Assembly: GCA_027296525.1 (NCBI GenBank)
Contig: JAPUJA010000292.1
Location: forward strand, 1-16,917
Direction: 5' to 3'
Length of the DNA: 16,917 nucleotides
Source of the DNA: Pseudomonadota bacterium
GTDB lineage: Bacteria > Pseudomonadota > Alphaproteobacteria > UBA828 > JAPUJA01
The position numbers were made by a program, and so were the translations under genes. Positions 1 to 7,745 of the stretch are shown piece after piece. The stretch's first letter is position 1; every line of letters starts with the position of its first letter. The notes under the pieces were generated by a model that saw only the letters and a list, made by a program, of their open reading frames with translations, made no database searches and was not told the origin of the DNA.

Positions 1-588
1 GAATTGCATGCCCTCGACGAGGTCGAGCTGAGTCTCCTGGGCCTTGCCTTCATCCACCGAGATCACGCCGTCATCGCCCGCCCGCTCCATCGCCTCGGCG
101 ATGAACTTGCCGATTGCCTCATCCTGGTTGGCGGCGATTGCGGCGACCTGAGCGACTTCCTTCTTCGTGGTGATCTTCTTGCTCTGCTTGCGCAAAGCCC
201 CGACGACGGAACCGACGGCGAGATCGATGCCGCGTTTGATGTCCATCGGGCTCATTCCCGCGGCGACCGCCTTGATTCCTTCACGGACGATTTCCCGGCC
301 CAGAATCGCCGCCGTGGTCGTGCCATCACCCGCCGCATCATTCGTTTGCACCGCGACGTCGCGGAGAAGACGCGCGCCCATGTTCTTGAATTTCCCTTCA
401 GGTTCGACCTCCTTGGCCACGGTGGCGCCGGCCTTGGTGATCCGCACACCGAGACCAAAGGATTTTTGCAACAGCACGTTTCGGCCTTTGGGGCCGAGCG
501 TGACGCCCACGGTATCCGCCAACAAATCGACACCATCGAGAAGTTCCTGGCGCGCCTTTGCCGAAAAAATAATGTTCTTTGCGGTCAT
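1..588 (-). CDS. groEL: GroEL chaperonin, N-terminal 196 residues (runs off left edge)
   Basis: This is the N-terminal part of the 60-kDa chaperonin, which forms the ATP-driven double ring that folds proteins with GroES in the cytoplasm. Translation from the ATG at 586-588 stays open to base 1. Family hallmarks are LGPKGRNV (residues 31-38), NDAAGDGTTTAA (83-94, with the catalytic-loop Asp at 88), AAGMSPMDIKRGID (109-122) and VEGMQF at the edge. A GGGAG Shine-Dalgarno lies about 11 nt upstream. groES is 32 bp upstream on the same strand, so both are one operon under the CIRCE site at 986-1012. The sequence is rather divergent. At residue 53 it reads ITKAG where nearly all GroELs read ITKDG, so the Asp equivalent to E. 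coli D52 is Ala. A second, specialised groEL copy is possible, since alphaproteobacteria often have several. The apical and C-terminal parts are outside the window. Confidence 0.95.
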   Translation of the reverse strand, partial: MTAKNIIFSAKARQELLDGVDLLADTVGVTLGPKGRNVLLQKSFGLGVRITKAGATVAKEVEPEGKFKNMGARLLRDVAVQTNDAAGDGTTTAAILGREIVREGIKAVAAGMSPMDIKRGIDLAVGSVVGALRKQSKKITTKKEVAQVAAIAANQDEAIGKFIAEAMERAGDDGVISVDEGKAQETQLDLVEGMQF

Positions 589-620
589 CGAATCGAGTCT
601 CCCGTGCTCTTTTCTTCAGG

Positions 621-938
621 TTATGCCGCGCGTTTCCTGCGGCTTTTGACCGGCGCGAGCACGGCCAGGATGTCGGATTCCCGCATGATGCTGAGGTCTT
701 CCTCGTCGATCCGCACCTCCGTGCCACCGTACTTTGCGAAGAGCACACGATCGCCCACCTTGACCTCGAGGGTCTGAATCTTGCCCTTCTCATCCCGGTG
801 GCCCGGACCCACCGCGATCACCGTTCCTTCGCTCGGTTTCTCCTGCGCGGTGTCAGGAATGATGATCCCGCCTGCCGTCTTTTCCTCCTCGCTCGAAGGC
901 CGGATCAGGACACGATCATGTAAAGGTCTGAATTTCAT
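621..938 (-). CDS. groES: GroES co-chaperonin, 105 aa
   Basis: This is the 10-kDa lid of the chaperonin. It binds the GroEL ring as a heptamer. The protein starts MKFRPLHDRVLIRP, which is typical of alphaproteobacterial GroES. It has the mobile loop with TAGGIIIPDTA (about residues 21-31), the EGTVIAVGPG strand (36-45) and the VGDRVLFAKYGGTEV core. A longer reading frame extends upstream to 992. The ATG at 936-938 was chosen because homologs begin there, because a GGGAGAAAA ribosome binding site lies just upstream, and because the longer version would run into the CIRCE operator. The C-terminal tail (about 11 residues, KSRRKRAA at the end) is more basic than usual. It is the first gene of the groESL operon. 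Confidence 0.97.
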   Translation of the reverse strand: MKFRPLHDRVLIRPSSEEEKTAGGIIIPDTAQEKPSEGTVIAVGPGHRDEKGKIQTLEVKVGDRVLFAKYGGTEVRIDEEDLSIMRESDILAVLAPVKSRRKRAA

Positions 939-985
939 AGGTTTTCTCCCGAAAATCAATGGCCGTTCCGCACGGCGCCACGCTG

Positions 986-1012
986 TTAGCACTCTCCCCG
1001 GATGAGTGCCAA
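986..1012. promoter_or_regulatory. CIRCE operator (HrcA binding site)
   Basis: The site reads TTAGCACTC, 9 nt, GAGTGCCAA. This matches the consensus CIRCE inverted repeat TTAGCACTC-N9-GAGTGCTAA at all but one position. It covers the predicted transcription start of groES-groEL, so HrcA would repress the operon by blocking initiation and release it on heat stress. hrcA itself is not in the window. Confidence 0.96.
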
Positions 1013-1041
1013 TATTTAAAGCGGAGCCGAGAAGCTGTCAA
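1013..1041 (-). promoter_or_regulatory. Sigma-70-type promoter of groES-groEL
   Basis: On the minus strand a perfect -35 hexamer TTGACA (1036-1041) is followed by a 17-nt spacer and the -10 hexamer TAAATA (1013-1018). The -10 abuts the CIRCE element, which places the transcription start near 1006, inside the operator. This arrangement is typical of HrcA-regulated chaperonin operons. No sigma-32-type promoter was recognised. Confidence 0.8.
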
Positions 1042-1118
1042 GCGCGCCAAGCCCCCGGCTCCCGGAAAATTGTCTCAGATCAACCGGTCCCAGGCGACCG
1101 CTCTGGCGCGCGCGGCCT

Positions 1119-1157
1119 GCGGCCGAGGGCCCGCGGCCGAGGGCCCGCAGCCGAGGG
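1119..1157. repeat. Short GC-rich tandem repeat (14-bp unit, about 2.8 copies)
   Basis: The unit GCGGCCGAGGGCCC occurs twice in perfect tandem (1119-1132, 1133-1146), followed by a partial copy GCAGCCGAGGG (1147-1157). It lies in the 226-bp gap between the FAD oxidase stop and the groES promoter. The copies are partly self-complementary and could fold, but no T-tract follows on either strand, so a terminator role is not supported. Confidence 0.75.
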
Positions 1158-1267
1158 ATGAGGAGGTGGTCCCCGGCGAGCGCCGCCTTGCGCCCGAGAC
1201 CCGGCATCACTTCGCACGCCGCGCTCGCCCCGACGACAAGCCTGTCCGGGTGAGCCCGATCGAACCT

Positions 1268-2662
1268 CTAGGGCTCGAGCACGGCGCCCGGGTTCAAGAT
1301 CCCGCGGGGATCCAGCAACGCCTTGATGGCGCGCATCGTGGCGATCTCGTCGGGGGTCCGGGAATAGCCCAAATATTTGCGCTTGAGCACGCCGATGCCG
1401 TGCTCGGCGCTGATGCTTCCCTCGAAGTCGACGACGAGCGCGTAAACCGGCTCGGTGATCTCCTCCTCGAGGGCGCGGAAAGCCGCGTCCGCGAGCGAGG
1501 CGCCCTGAACCATGTTGAGGTGCAGGTTGCCGTCTCCCAGATGCCCATAGAAGACCGGCCGCACGCCCTCGAAGCGGGCCGCGAGATCCCGGATGCCCTC
1601 CATGAAGAGAGGAAGCGCGCCCGGAGGCACGGTGACGTCGAATTTGTGAGTCAAGCCGGTCTTCGAGATCGCCTCGGTGATGCCTTCCCGAAGAAACCAC
1701 AGCGCCTCGGCCTGAGCCCCTGACTGCGCCACCACGGCATCCGCCGCGGCGCCATCCTCCAGGGCCTCGGCGAGGACCTCGTGAAAGCGCACCGACGCCG
1801 GCTCCCCCGACTCACACTCCACCAGCACGTAGGCGGCATGAGGCTGGGCGAAGGGATCACGAGCATCATCGAAGCGCGCGCAGACGAGCTCGAGGGCACC
1901 CTTGAGGAAGAATTCGAGCGACGAGAGCTCCGCCAGCGCGGCACGAAGGCGCATGAGGACGGCGGGCAACATGTCCACGCGCTCGAGCCCGAGGAGGGCG
2001 GTCTGGCGCTGAGCGGGGGCCGGCTGACAGCGCAGGACCGCGCGCGTAATCACGCCGAGGATTCCCTCGGAGCCGATGAAGAGCTGCTTGAGATCGAGGC
2101 CCGTATTGTTCTTTCGCAAGCGGTTCAGATTGGAGAGCACGGTGCCGTCGGCGAGCACCACTTCGAGGCCCAGCACCTGCTCGCGCATATGCCCGTAGCG
2201 AAGCACCTTGATGCCGCCGGCGTTGGTCGCGATCATGCCGCCAATCTGACAGGAACCGCGCGCGCCCAGATCGACCGGGAACATCTGCCCCTTCCCGGCC
2301 AAGAACTCTTGGAGCGTCTCGAGCACGGTGCCGGCTTGGACCGTCACGCTCGCCGAGGGCTCATCGAAACCTTCGATCGCGTTCAGTCGCGAAAGGCTCA
2401 ACACGACCTCGCCGTTTCGCGGCACGGAGCCGCCGACGAGACCCGTATTGCCTCCCTGGGGCACCACGGCGATTCCCTTCCGGTGGCAGACGGCGAGAAG
2501 CGCCTGAACCTGCTCGGTGCTGTTCGGGCGCAGGACGAGCGGGGTTTCACCCTGGAATCTCCCCGTCCAATCCCGGCCGTATCGCGAAAGCTCCTCGGGC
2601 GTGTCGAGGAAGACTGCGGGATCGGCGATCGCATCTTCGAAGTGAGAACGCGGATCGTGCAT
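1268..2662 (-). CDS. FAD-binding oxidoreductase of the GlcD / D-lactate / D-2-hydroxyglutarate dehydrogenase family, 464 aa
   Basis: This is predicted to oxidise a D-2-hydroxy acid to the 2-keto acid with FAD, passing electrons to quinone or another carrier. The N-terminal PCMH-type FAD domain shows VVPQGGNTGLVGGSVP (about 66-81), DLGARGSCQIGGMIATNAGG (131-150), RYGHMREQVLGLEVVLADG and GSEGILGVIT (198-206). The C-terminal FAD-oxidase domain shows YGHLGDGNLHLN, the metal/substrate histidine motif of this family, and SISAEHGIG, then ends in LLDPRGILNPG. Size is normal for single-polypeptide members. The frame extends upstream to 2743. The ATG at 2660-2662 is preferred because homologs begin near there and a GAAGGTGG site precedes it. 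It is divergent from the HAD gene at 2790, 127 bp away, and separated from groES by 329 bp. The exact substrate (glycolate, D-lactate or D-2-hydroxyglutarate) is not determinable. Confidence 0.9.
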   Translation of the reverse strand: MHDPRSHFEDAIADPAVFLDTPEELSRYGRDWTGRFQGETPLVLRPNSTEQVQALLAVCHRKGIAVVPQGGNTGLVGGSVPRNGEVVLSLSRLNAIEGFDEPSASVTVQAGTVLETLQEFLAGKGQMFPVDLGARGSCQIGGMIATNAGGIKVLRYGHMREQVLGLEVVLADGTVLSNLNRLRKNNTGLDLKQLFIGSEGILGVITRAVLRCQPAPAQRQTALLGLERVDMLPAVLMRLRAALAELSSLEFFLKGALELVCARFDDARDPFAQPHAAYVLVECESGEPASVRFHEVLAEALEDGAAADAVVAQSGAQAEALWFLREGITEAISKTGLTHKFDVTVPPGALPLFMEGIRDLAARFEGVRPVFYGHLGDGNLHLNMVQGASLADAAFRALEEEITEPVYALVVDFEGSISAEHGIGVLKRKYLGYSRTPDEIATMRAIKALLDPRGILNPGAVLEP

Positions 2663-2789
2663 CTTGTCCACCTTCAACAGACTACCAAAATAGCGGTTTA
2701 CGCCCACCGCTTCACCCGTCACGATGCCCGCGGCTTCCGGCATTCATACCACGCGCCGCCGGCACGGAAGCCTCGCCCGGAGGGGTTTC

Positions 2790-3461
2790 ATGCGCTGCCA
2801 CCTGCTGTTCCTCGATTTCGACGGTGTCGTCGTCGACTCGATGGGCGCCAAGACCGAGGCCTTCGTCACCGCCATGGAACCTTTCGGCTTCGACTCTCAA
2901 CGTGTGGGGGCTCTCTATCGCACCCTTGCCGGGGTCGGCCGCCGGATGATCTTCGACCTGGTCTACAATCTCTTGAGCGGCCGCACGACCGACGAAGGCG
3001 CGCGCGCCGAGGTCGCCGAGCGATTTGCCGCGCTCGAACAGGACACGACGGAAGAGATCCGTTTGTTCGACGGCGTGGGCGGCTTTCTGAAGAGGCAGAC
3101 GTGCCAACGCCCACTCGTGCTCGTCACGGGCACGCCGGCCGAATTGATCGACGATCTTCTGACCGGACTCGAAATCGATAGCTGTTTCGATGCGACCTAC
3201 TCGACGAGCGGCGGAAACCCGAAGGACGCGCTGATGACGGCGGAGCTCGGGGCGCGCGGGCTTAATCGCCGGGACGCGCTCTTCGTCGGAGATTCCCACG
3301 CCGACATGTCCGCCGCAGCCCGTGTGCCGTTACGTTTCGCGGCCATCGGCGATACGGCATTCTTCTCCAAGGGCGATCCTCATCTCGTGCTTCCCTCCCT
3401 GGTCGATCTCGAGCCTCATTTGGACCCCGCCGAGCCGGCAAGAGAGCGACGGGGTGCCTGA
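2790..3461 (+). CDS. HAD-superfamily hydrolase, phosphoglycolate phosphatase-like, 223 aa
   Basis: This is a predicted Mg-dependent phosphatase with all four HAD motifs. Motif I is DFDGVVVDS (nucleophile Asp9, acid/base Asp11). Motif II is the Thr in LVTGTP (Thr113). Motif III is Lys145 in GGNPKD. Motif IV is GDSHADM (Asp168, Asp172). A helical cap (about residues 15-90) sits between motifs I and II, as in subclass C1 enzymes such as Gph. The frame is open upstream to 2724. The ATG at 2790 was chosen because a GGAGGGG site lies 5 nt before it and because motif I must lie close to the N-terminus. dadA follows after 60 bp on the same strand. A 2-phosphoglycolate or similar small phosphoester is a guess. 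The divergent GlcD-like oxidase would fit glycolate metabolism, but neither substrate is proven. Confidence 0.88.
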   Translation: MRCHLLFLDFDGVVVDSMGAKTEAFVTAMEPFGFDSQRVGALYRTLAGVGRRMIFDLVYNLLSGRTTDEGARAEVAERFAALEQDTTEEIRLFDGVGGFLKRQTCQRPLVLVTGTPAELIDDLLTGLEIDSCFDATYSTSGGNPKDALMTAELGARGLNRRDALFVGDSHADMSAAARVPLRFAAIGDTAFFSKGDPHLVLPSLVDLEPHLDPAEPARERRGA

Positions 3462-3521
3462 GGCCGCGCAGGTGACCGAAAGCCTCGCTATCCCATCCGG
3501 CGGACAGGGATTCATCCGGCC

Positions 3522-4766
3522 GTGAAGGTGATCGTCCTCGGCGCGGGCGTGATCGGGGTCACCGCCGCCTATTATCTCGCGAAGGCGGGCGCGGAGGTCA
3601 CGGTCATCGAGCGCCAGCTCGACGTCGCGCGCGAGACGAGCTTCGCCAACGGTGGCCAGCTGAGCGTCCGCTCCGTCGGGCCCTGGGCCAATCCTCACGC
3701 TCCGGGGGTCGCGCTGCGCTCCTTGGGTCGAGCGGACGCGCCCCTCATCATGCGCCTGCGCGCGGACCCGGCGATGTGGTCCTGGGTCGTTAAGTTCCTC
3801 CGGAACTGCACCGCCCGGCGGGCGCGGCACAACCTGACCCTGTTGCGCCGGATCGCCACCTACAGCGGCGACAGCCTTGCGGCCCTTTGCGAGGACACGG
3901 CGATCGCGTTCGATCGGCGGCGCCAGGGGATCCTCTGTCTCTACCGGGATCGGCGAAGCTTCGATAAGGCCGCCCGCGAGCTCGACGGCGCCGCAGAGAT
4001 GGAGCGGGCGGTGACGCCTGCTGAGTGCACGCGCATCGAGCCGGCTCTCGCCGAGGTCGAGGCGAAGCTCTCGGGGGGCATCTACTATCCCAAGGATGAA
4101 AGCGGCGATGCGCGCCGCTTCACGGAGGAGCTCGCGGCAATCTGCCGAGAACAGGGCGTCACCTTCGCTTTCGGGACAAACGCCGTCCGCTTCCGCGCCA
4201 CCGGCGACCGGGTAACGGGGATCGAGACGGATGACGGCCTCGAGCGGGCCGATGCCTATCTGCTCTGCCTGGGGAGCTTCAGCTCGCGGCTCGCGCGCGG
4301 GCTCGGGATTCGCCTTCCCATCTATCCGGTCAAAGGATATTCCGTGACGATTCCGGTCGCGAGCCAGAACATCGCGCCCGAGGTGAGCATCCACGACGAG
4401 GAGCTCAAGATCGTCATATCCCGCCTCGGGGACCGGCTCCGGGCCGCCGGCACGGCCGAGCTCACCGGCTACGACGCGCGCATCGACCCGGTGCGCAGCG
4501 AAGCCGTCTTGAAGGGTTTGTTCTCGCTGTTTCCCAACAGCGGCGATCCGAAAAAGGCGACCTTTTGGGCGGGCTTACGCCCCATGACGCCCGACGGTCT
4601 GCCGATCCTGGGGGCGGCGCGCTATCCGAACCTCTTCCTCAACACGGGCCACGGCACGCTCGGCTTCACGCTCGGCTGCGGTTCGGGGAGGGTTGCAGCC
4701 GATCTCGTGATGGGGCGCGAGCCCGCCATCGATCTGACGGGGCTTGGCCCCGAGCGCTTCTCGTGA
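3522..4766 (+). CDS. dadA: D-amino acid dehydrogenase (DadA-like), 414 aa, GTG start
   Basis: This FAD-dependent enzyme deaminates D-amino acids to 2-oxo acids and feeds electrons to the respiratory chain, usually as a peripheral membrane protein. The N-terminal Rossmann motif is VIVLGAGVIGVTAAYYLAKAG, with Glu30 at the ribose-binding position. FANGGQLS (41-48) and NPHAPGVALRSLGR follow the DadA pattern. The C-terminal part carries FWAGLRPMTPDGLPILG and LNTGHGTLGFTLGCGSGR, both diagnostic for DadA. Length matches the family (about 415-435 aa). The GTG at 3522 gives the expected N-terminus. Its ribosome binding site is weak. No alanine racemase (dadX) is nearby. The next gene, an N-carbamoyl amino acid hydrolase, is 61 bp downstream, which suggests an amino acid or hydantoin-type catabolic set. 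DadA-like enzymes with other substrates cannot be excluded. Confidence 0.88.
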   Translation: MKVIVLGAGVIGVTAAYYLAKAGAEVTVIERQLDVARETSFANGGQLSVRSVGPWANPHAPGVALRSLGRADAPLIMRLRADPAMWSWVVKFLRNCTARRARHNLTLLRRIATYSGDSLAALCEDTAIAFDRRRQGILCLYRDRRSFDKAARELDGAAEMERAVTPAECTRIEPALAEVEAKLSGGIYYPKDESGDARRFTEELAAICREQGVTFAFGTNAVRFRATGDRVTGIETDDGLERADAYLLCLGSFSSRLARGLGIRLPIYPVKGYSVTIPVASQNIAPEVSIHDEELKIVISRLGDRLRAAGTAELTGYDARIDPVRSEAVLKGLFSLFPNSGDPKKATFWAGLRPMTPDGLPILGAARYPNLFLNTGHGTLGFTLGCGSGRVAADLVMGREPAIDLTGLGPERFS

Positions 4767-4827
4767 GCCGCGTTTCGACCGCCGCGCGTCTCGGCTAATA
4801 TGCGCCGGGAAAGAGAAGGAGACGACC

Positions 4828-6057
4828 ATGGCGGGCCTCGTCCGGATAAATCGCGACAGATTGGCTCGGCGCCTCTCGGAGATGGCGAAGATCGGCGCAA
4901 CCCCCGCGGGAGGCGTGACGCGGCTCGCCTTCACCGATCTCGACAAGGAAGGGCGCGACCTCTTCATCCGCTGGTGCGAGGCGCGCGAGCTTTCTGTCCG
5001 CATCGACGAGATGGGCAACATCTTCGCCCGTTACGGCGCCGACGATCAGCCGCCGGTCATGGCGGGATCTCACCTCGACAGCCAGCCCCAGGGCGGAAAA
5101 TACGACGGCGCCTACGGTGTGCTCGCGGCGTTCGAGGCCGTCGAGACGCTGATGGATGCCGGGATCACGCCGTCCCGTCCGATCGAAGCGGTGTGCTGGA
5201 GCAACGAGGAGGGCAGCCGCTTCCCGCCGCCCATGATCGGGAGCGGCGTGTTCGCCGGCCTGTTCGATCGCGACGACGCCTATGCCCGCGAGAGCCGGGA
5301 CGGAAAAAAGCAGGGCGACGAGCTCGCGCGCATCGGCTACCGGGGCGAATCCGCCTGCCGCGCCGGTGACATCCACCGTTATTTCGAGCTCCACATCGAA
5401 CAGGGCCCCGTTCTCGATCAGAAGGGCCTCAGGATCGGCATCGTCGAAGGGGTCTATGGACTCAAATGGCTCGAGCTCACGATCCGGGGCGAAGCCAACC
5501 ACGCCGGCGCGACACCCATGGAGGTGCGGCGCGATGCGCTCGCCGCGGCCGCCGAGATCATCACCCGCGCCGAGCGCCTGCCCGCCGATATGGGCGGGAA
5601 TTTCCGGCTGACGGTGGGCTACATCGCGGCCTCTCCCAACTCGACGAACGTGATCCCGGGGGAAGTCGTCTTCACGGTCGATGTACGCTCCGAGGGCCAG
5701 GAGGGCGTCGAGGCGCTCGCGCGCTCGGTCACGGACATCGCCGACGAGATCGCCTCGCGACGCAACGTCGAGCTCAAAATCCAGACTCTCTCGGACAACG
5801 CACCCGTCACCTTCGCGCCGGAGTGCCGCGACCTCGTCGAGCAGATGGCCGCCGCGCTCGAGCTTCCCCGGCAACGCATGCATTCGGGTCCGGGCCATGA
5901 CGCGGTCTATCTTTCCCATGTCTGCCCGACCGGGATGATCTTCGTCCCCAGCATCGACGGCATAAGCCACAACGAATACGAGGAAACGACGCCGGACGAC
6001 CTCGCCGCCGGGGCGGACGTGCTCGCGAACGTTCTCCGGCAGAGCGCCGAAACTTAA
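4828..6057 (+). CDS. Zn-dependent N-carbamoyl-L-amino acid hydrolase / ureidopropionase-type amidohydrolase (M20 fold), 409 aa
   Basis: This is predicted to hydrolyse an N-carbamoyl amino acid (or allantoate or ureidopropionate) to the amino acid, CO2 and ammonia, using two divalent metals. Metal-ligand candidates are visible: His82 in GSHLDSQ, Asp93 in GGKYDGAYG, Glu127/Glu128 in NEEGSRF, His189 in FELHIEQGP and His381 in ISHNEYEET. The dimerisation-domain motif GEANHAGATPM (221-231) and the Asn-rich TNVIPGEVVFTVDVRS are also typical of AmaB/HyuC enzymes. Length is typical. The ATG at 4828 has a strong GAAGGAG site 6 nt upstream (4815-4821). It lies between dadA (61 bp) and the EamA-like gene (40 bp). 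No hydantoinase (hyuA/hyuB or dihydropyrimidinase) is in the window, so the substrate stays open. N-carbamoyl amino acid is most likely. Confidence 0.9.
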   Translation: MAGLVRINRDRLARRLSEMAKIGATPAGGVTRLAFTDLDKEGRDLFIRWCEARELSVRIDEMGNIFARYGADDQPPVMAGSHLDSQPQGGKYDGAYGVLAAFEAVETLMDAGITPSRPIEAVCWSNEEGSRFPPPMIGSGVFAGLFDRDDAYARESRDGKKQGDELARIGYRGESACRAGDIHRYFELHIEQGPVLDQKGLRIGIVEGVYGLKWLELTIRGEANHAGATPMEVRRDALAAAAEIITRAERLPADMGGNFRLTVGYIAASPNSTNVIPGEVVFTVDVRSEGQEGVEALARSVTDIADEIASRRNVELKIQTLSDNAPVTFAPECRDLVEQMAAALELPRQRMHSGPGHDAVYLSHVCPTGMIFVPSIDGISHNEYEETTPDDLAAGADVLANVLRQSAET

Positions 6058-6097
6058 GCCCGCTCAGTTCGGCAACGACGAAATCCAGGGTGACCTC

Positions 6098-6562
6098 ATG
6101 CTGACCATCCTTCTGCTCGCGCTCATCACGTTCTGCTATGCGGGCTACAATCTCTTCATCAAAATTTCCGCGAGCCACGTGCCCGAGAGCGCGACGACGA
6201 CCGTGCTCGCGACGTTCGTCATGCAGTCGATGACGCTCGTTCCGACTCTCGCCCTCTTCTCGGTGTTGAAGCTGCAGGGTGGCCATGTCTTCAAGCTCGA
6301 TCCCTCGGCCTTCCTGTGGGCGGCGATCGCCGGTGTTTCCATCGGCGCGGCCGAGGTCGCCTATTACTATCTCTTCTCAGGCATCGGCCAGGCGCGCGTG
6401 ATCGAGGCCAATGTCGCGGTCCCGATCATCGTCGGCGGGACCGTCGGGGTCGTCGTGTTGGCTTCGGCGCTGTTGCTCAAGGAAGCTTTCGGCTGGCCCC
6501 AGATGGTGGGCACGGCGCTCATCATGGGGGGCGTCTTCATGACCTTCCTCTTCCCCAAATAA
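6098..6562 (+). CDS. Half-size EamA/DMT-like membrane protein, 154 aa
   Basis: This is a small integral membrane protein with about five hydrophobic segments (roughly residues 2-21, 37-57, 71-94, 104-125, 132-152). The last two show the drug/metabolite transporter pattern: LLLKEAFGWPQMVGTALIMGGVFM, meaning a charged KE before a G-rich final helix. A full DMT protein has about ten helices in two EamA repeats; this one has a single repeat and would need to dimerise, as small multidrug resistance proteins do. The start ATG at 6098 has AGGGTGA just upstream. The stop is 16 bp before hpnB, so the two are probably co-transcribed. Substrate is unknown. A role with HpnB in moving a lipid-linked or hopanoid intermediate is conceivable but unsupported beyond adjacency. 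Confidence 0.8.
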   Translation: MLTILLLALITFCYAGYNLFIKISASHVPESATTTVLATFVMQSMTLVPTLALFSVLKLQGGHVFKLDPSAFLWAAIAGVSIGAAEVAYYYLFSGIGQARVIEANVAVPIIVGGTVGVVVLASALLLKEAFGWPQMVGTALIMGGVFMTFLFPK

Positions 6563-6578
6563 AGGGCGCGCGCCGCCC

Positions 6579-7718
6579 ATGGCCGAACCCGTCTGGATAG
6601 GCCTTGCGGTCGTCGGCGCGGCCCTCTGGGGCGGCATCCTCGCCCTTCCCTGGCGGCCCTGGAGCACGCGCGAAGCGCTCGACGCCGAACGCTCGGGCGA
6701 CGATCTCGGGGATGTCACGGTCCTGATACCGGCGCGCGACGAGGCCGACGTCATCGGCCAGACCTTGCGGGCGCTCGGGGCGCAGGGACACGGACTCAAC
6801 GTGATCTTGGTGGACGACCAGTCCACCGACGGGACCGCGCTCGCGGCCCGCGCCGCCGGCCTCGCAAACCTCTCGGTGATCGAGGGCGCGCCCTTGGCGC
6901 CCGGCTGGAGCGGCAAGCTCTGGGCCCTCGAGCAGGCCCGCCGGGAGCTCGCCACCCCGTTCGCCCTGCTGCTCGATGCCGATATCGAGCTCGCGCCCGG
7001 GCTGATCGCCACGCTTCGCGCGAAGATGAAGGACGAGGATCTCGGTTTGATCTCCCTGATGGCGCGGCTCCGCATGGCGAATTTCTGGGAAGCGCTCTTG
7101 ATGCCCGCCTTCGTCTACTTCTTCAAGCTGCTCTACCCTTTCCATATCGCGAATTCGAAGTCCTCCATCGTCGCGGCCGCGGCGGGGGGCTGCATCCTCA
7201 TCGAGACCCGCGCGCTCGACGCGATCGGCGGCTTCGGAGCGGTTCGGGATGCCATCATCGACGACTGCGCCCTGGCAAGGGCCGTGAAGAAAAAAGGCTA
7301 TCGCACCTGGATCGGCTTGAGTCGCTCCGTCGTGAGTCTCAGGCGCTACACCAAGCTCGGCACGATCTGGAACATGGTCGCGCGCTCGGCCTATACCCAG
7401 CTTCGCTATTCACCCCTGCTGCTGTTCATCTGCACGCTCGCCCTCGTCGTCGGCTGCTGGCTGCCGCCTGTTGGCCTCGCGGTCTTTCCCGGCCCGCTGG
7501 CGAAGATCGTCTCGGCGGGCGCGATCGCGGCGATGGTGCTCGGCTATCTGCCGACCCTTCGTTATTACGGCCTCTCGCCGGCGTTTGCTCTCGCGATGCC
7601 GGTGATCGGCAGCCTTTTCCTCGCCATGACCTGGACATCCGCGCTTCGCTACTGGCGCGGCGAACGCTCCCAATGGAAAGGGCGGAGCTATCGGCGCGAG
7701 GGGGCATCGAACGGCTGA
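6579..7718 (+). CDS. hpnB: Hopanoid-associated glycosyltransferase HpnB (GT2 family), 379 aa
   Basis: This is a membrane-bound family-2 glycosyltransferase of the type found with squalene-hopene cyclase genes. An N-terminal membrane segment (about 4-24) is followed by the HpnB-like RPWSTREALDA stretch. The GT-A domain has VLIPARDEADVIG (48-60), VDDQSTDGT (78-86), the GWSGKLWA motif (109-116), the metal-binding DAD triad (133-135) and IDDCALARA (about residue 227). LISLMARLRMANFWEALLMPAFVYFF and AAAAGGCILI are characteristic of HpnB. Two to three C-terminal transmembrane segments follow (about 280-350). It indicates hopanoid production, although no other hpn/shc gene is in view. The gene order, with a small EamA protein 16 bp upstream, suggests a small operon. 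The sugar donor is unknown. Confidence 0.9.
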   Translation: MAEPVWIGLAVVGAALWGGILALPWRPWSTREALDAERSGDDLGDVTVLIPARDEADVIGQTLRALGAQGHGLNVILVDDQSTDGTALAARAAGLANLSVIEGAPLAPGWSGKLWALEQARRELATPFALLLDADIELAPGLIATLRAKMKDEDLGLISLMARLRMANFWEALLMPAFVYFFKLLYPFHIANSKSSIVAAAAGGCILIETRALDAIGGFGAVRDAIIDDCALARAVKKKGYRTWIGLSRSVVSLRRYTKLGTIWNMVARSAYTQLRYSPLLLFICTLALVVGCWLPPVGLAVFPGPLAKIVSAGAIAAMVLGYLPTLRYYGLSPAFALAMPVIGSLFLAMTWTSALRYWRGERSQWKGRSYRREGASNG

Positions 7719-7745
7719 TCCGGTATGATCGAACGACGTCCTCGA

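Noticed and set aside
1016..1210. Minus-strand open frame of 64 codons between the FAD oxidase and groES
   Set aside because: It runs through the tandem repeat and into the groES promoter -10 and -35, is Arg/Gly-rich with no recognisable motif, and has no convincing ribosome binding site.
1781..3181. Long plus-strand open frame (466 codons) antisense to the FAD oxidase and entering the HAD gene
   Set aside because: The opposite strand and the other frame encode well-conserved families over the same bases. Its product is His/Arg-rich and matches nothing, as expected for GC-rich shadow frames.
4795..5970. Minus-strand open frame of 391 codons opposite the carbamoylase
   Set aside because: It is an antisense shadow of a clear M20-family enzyme, with Arg/Asp/Gly-biased composition and no motif.
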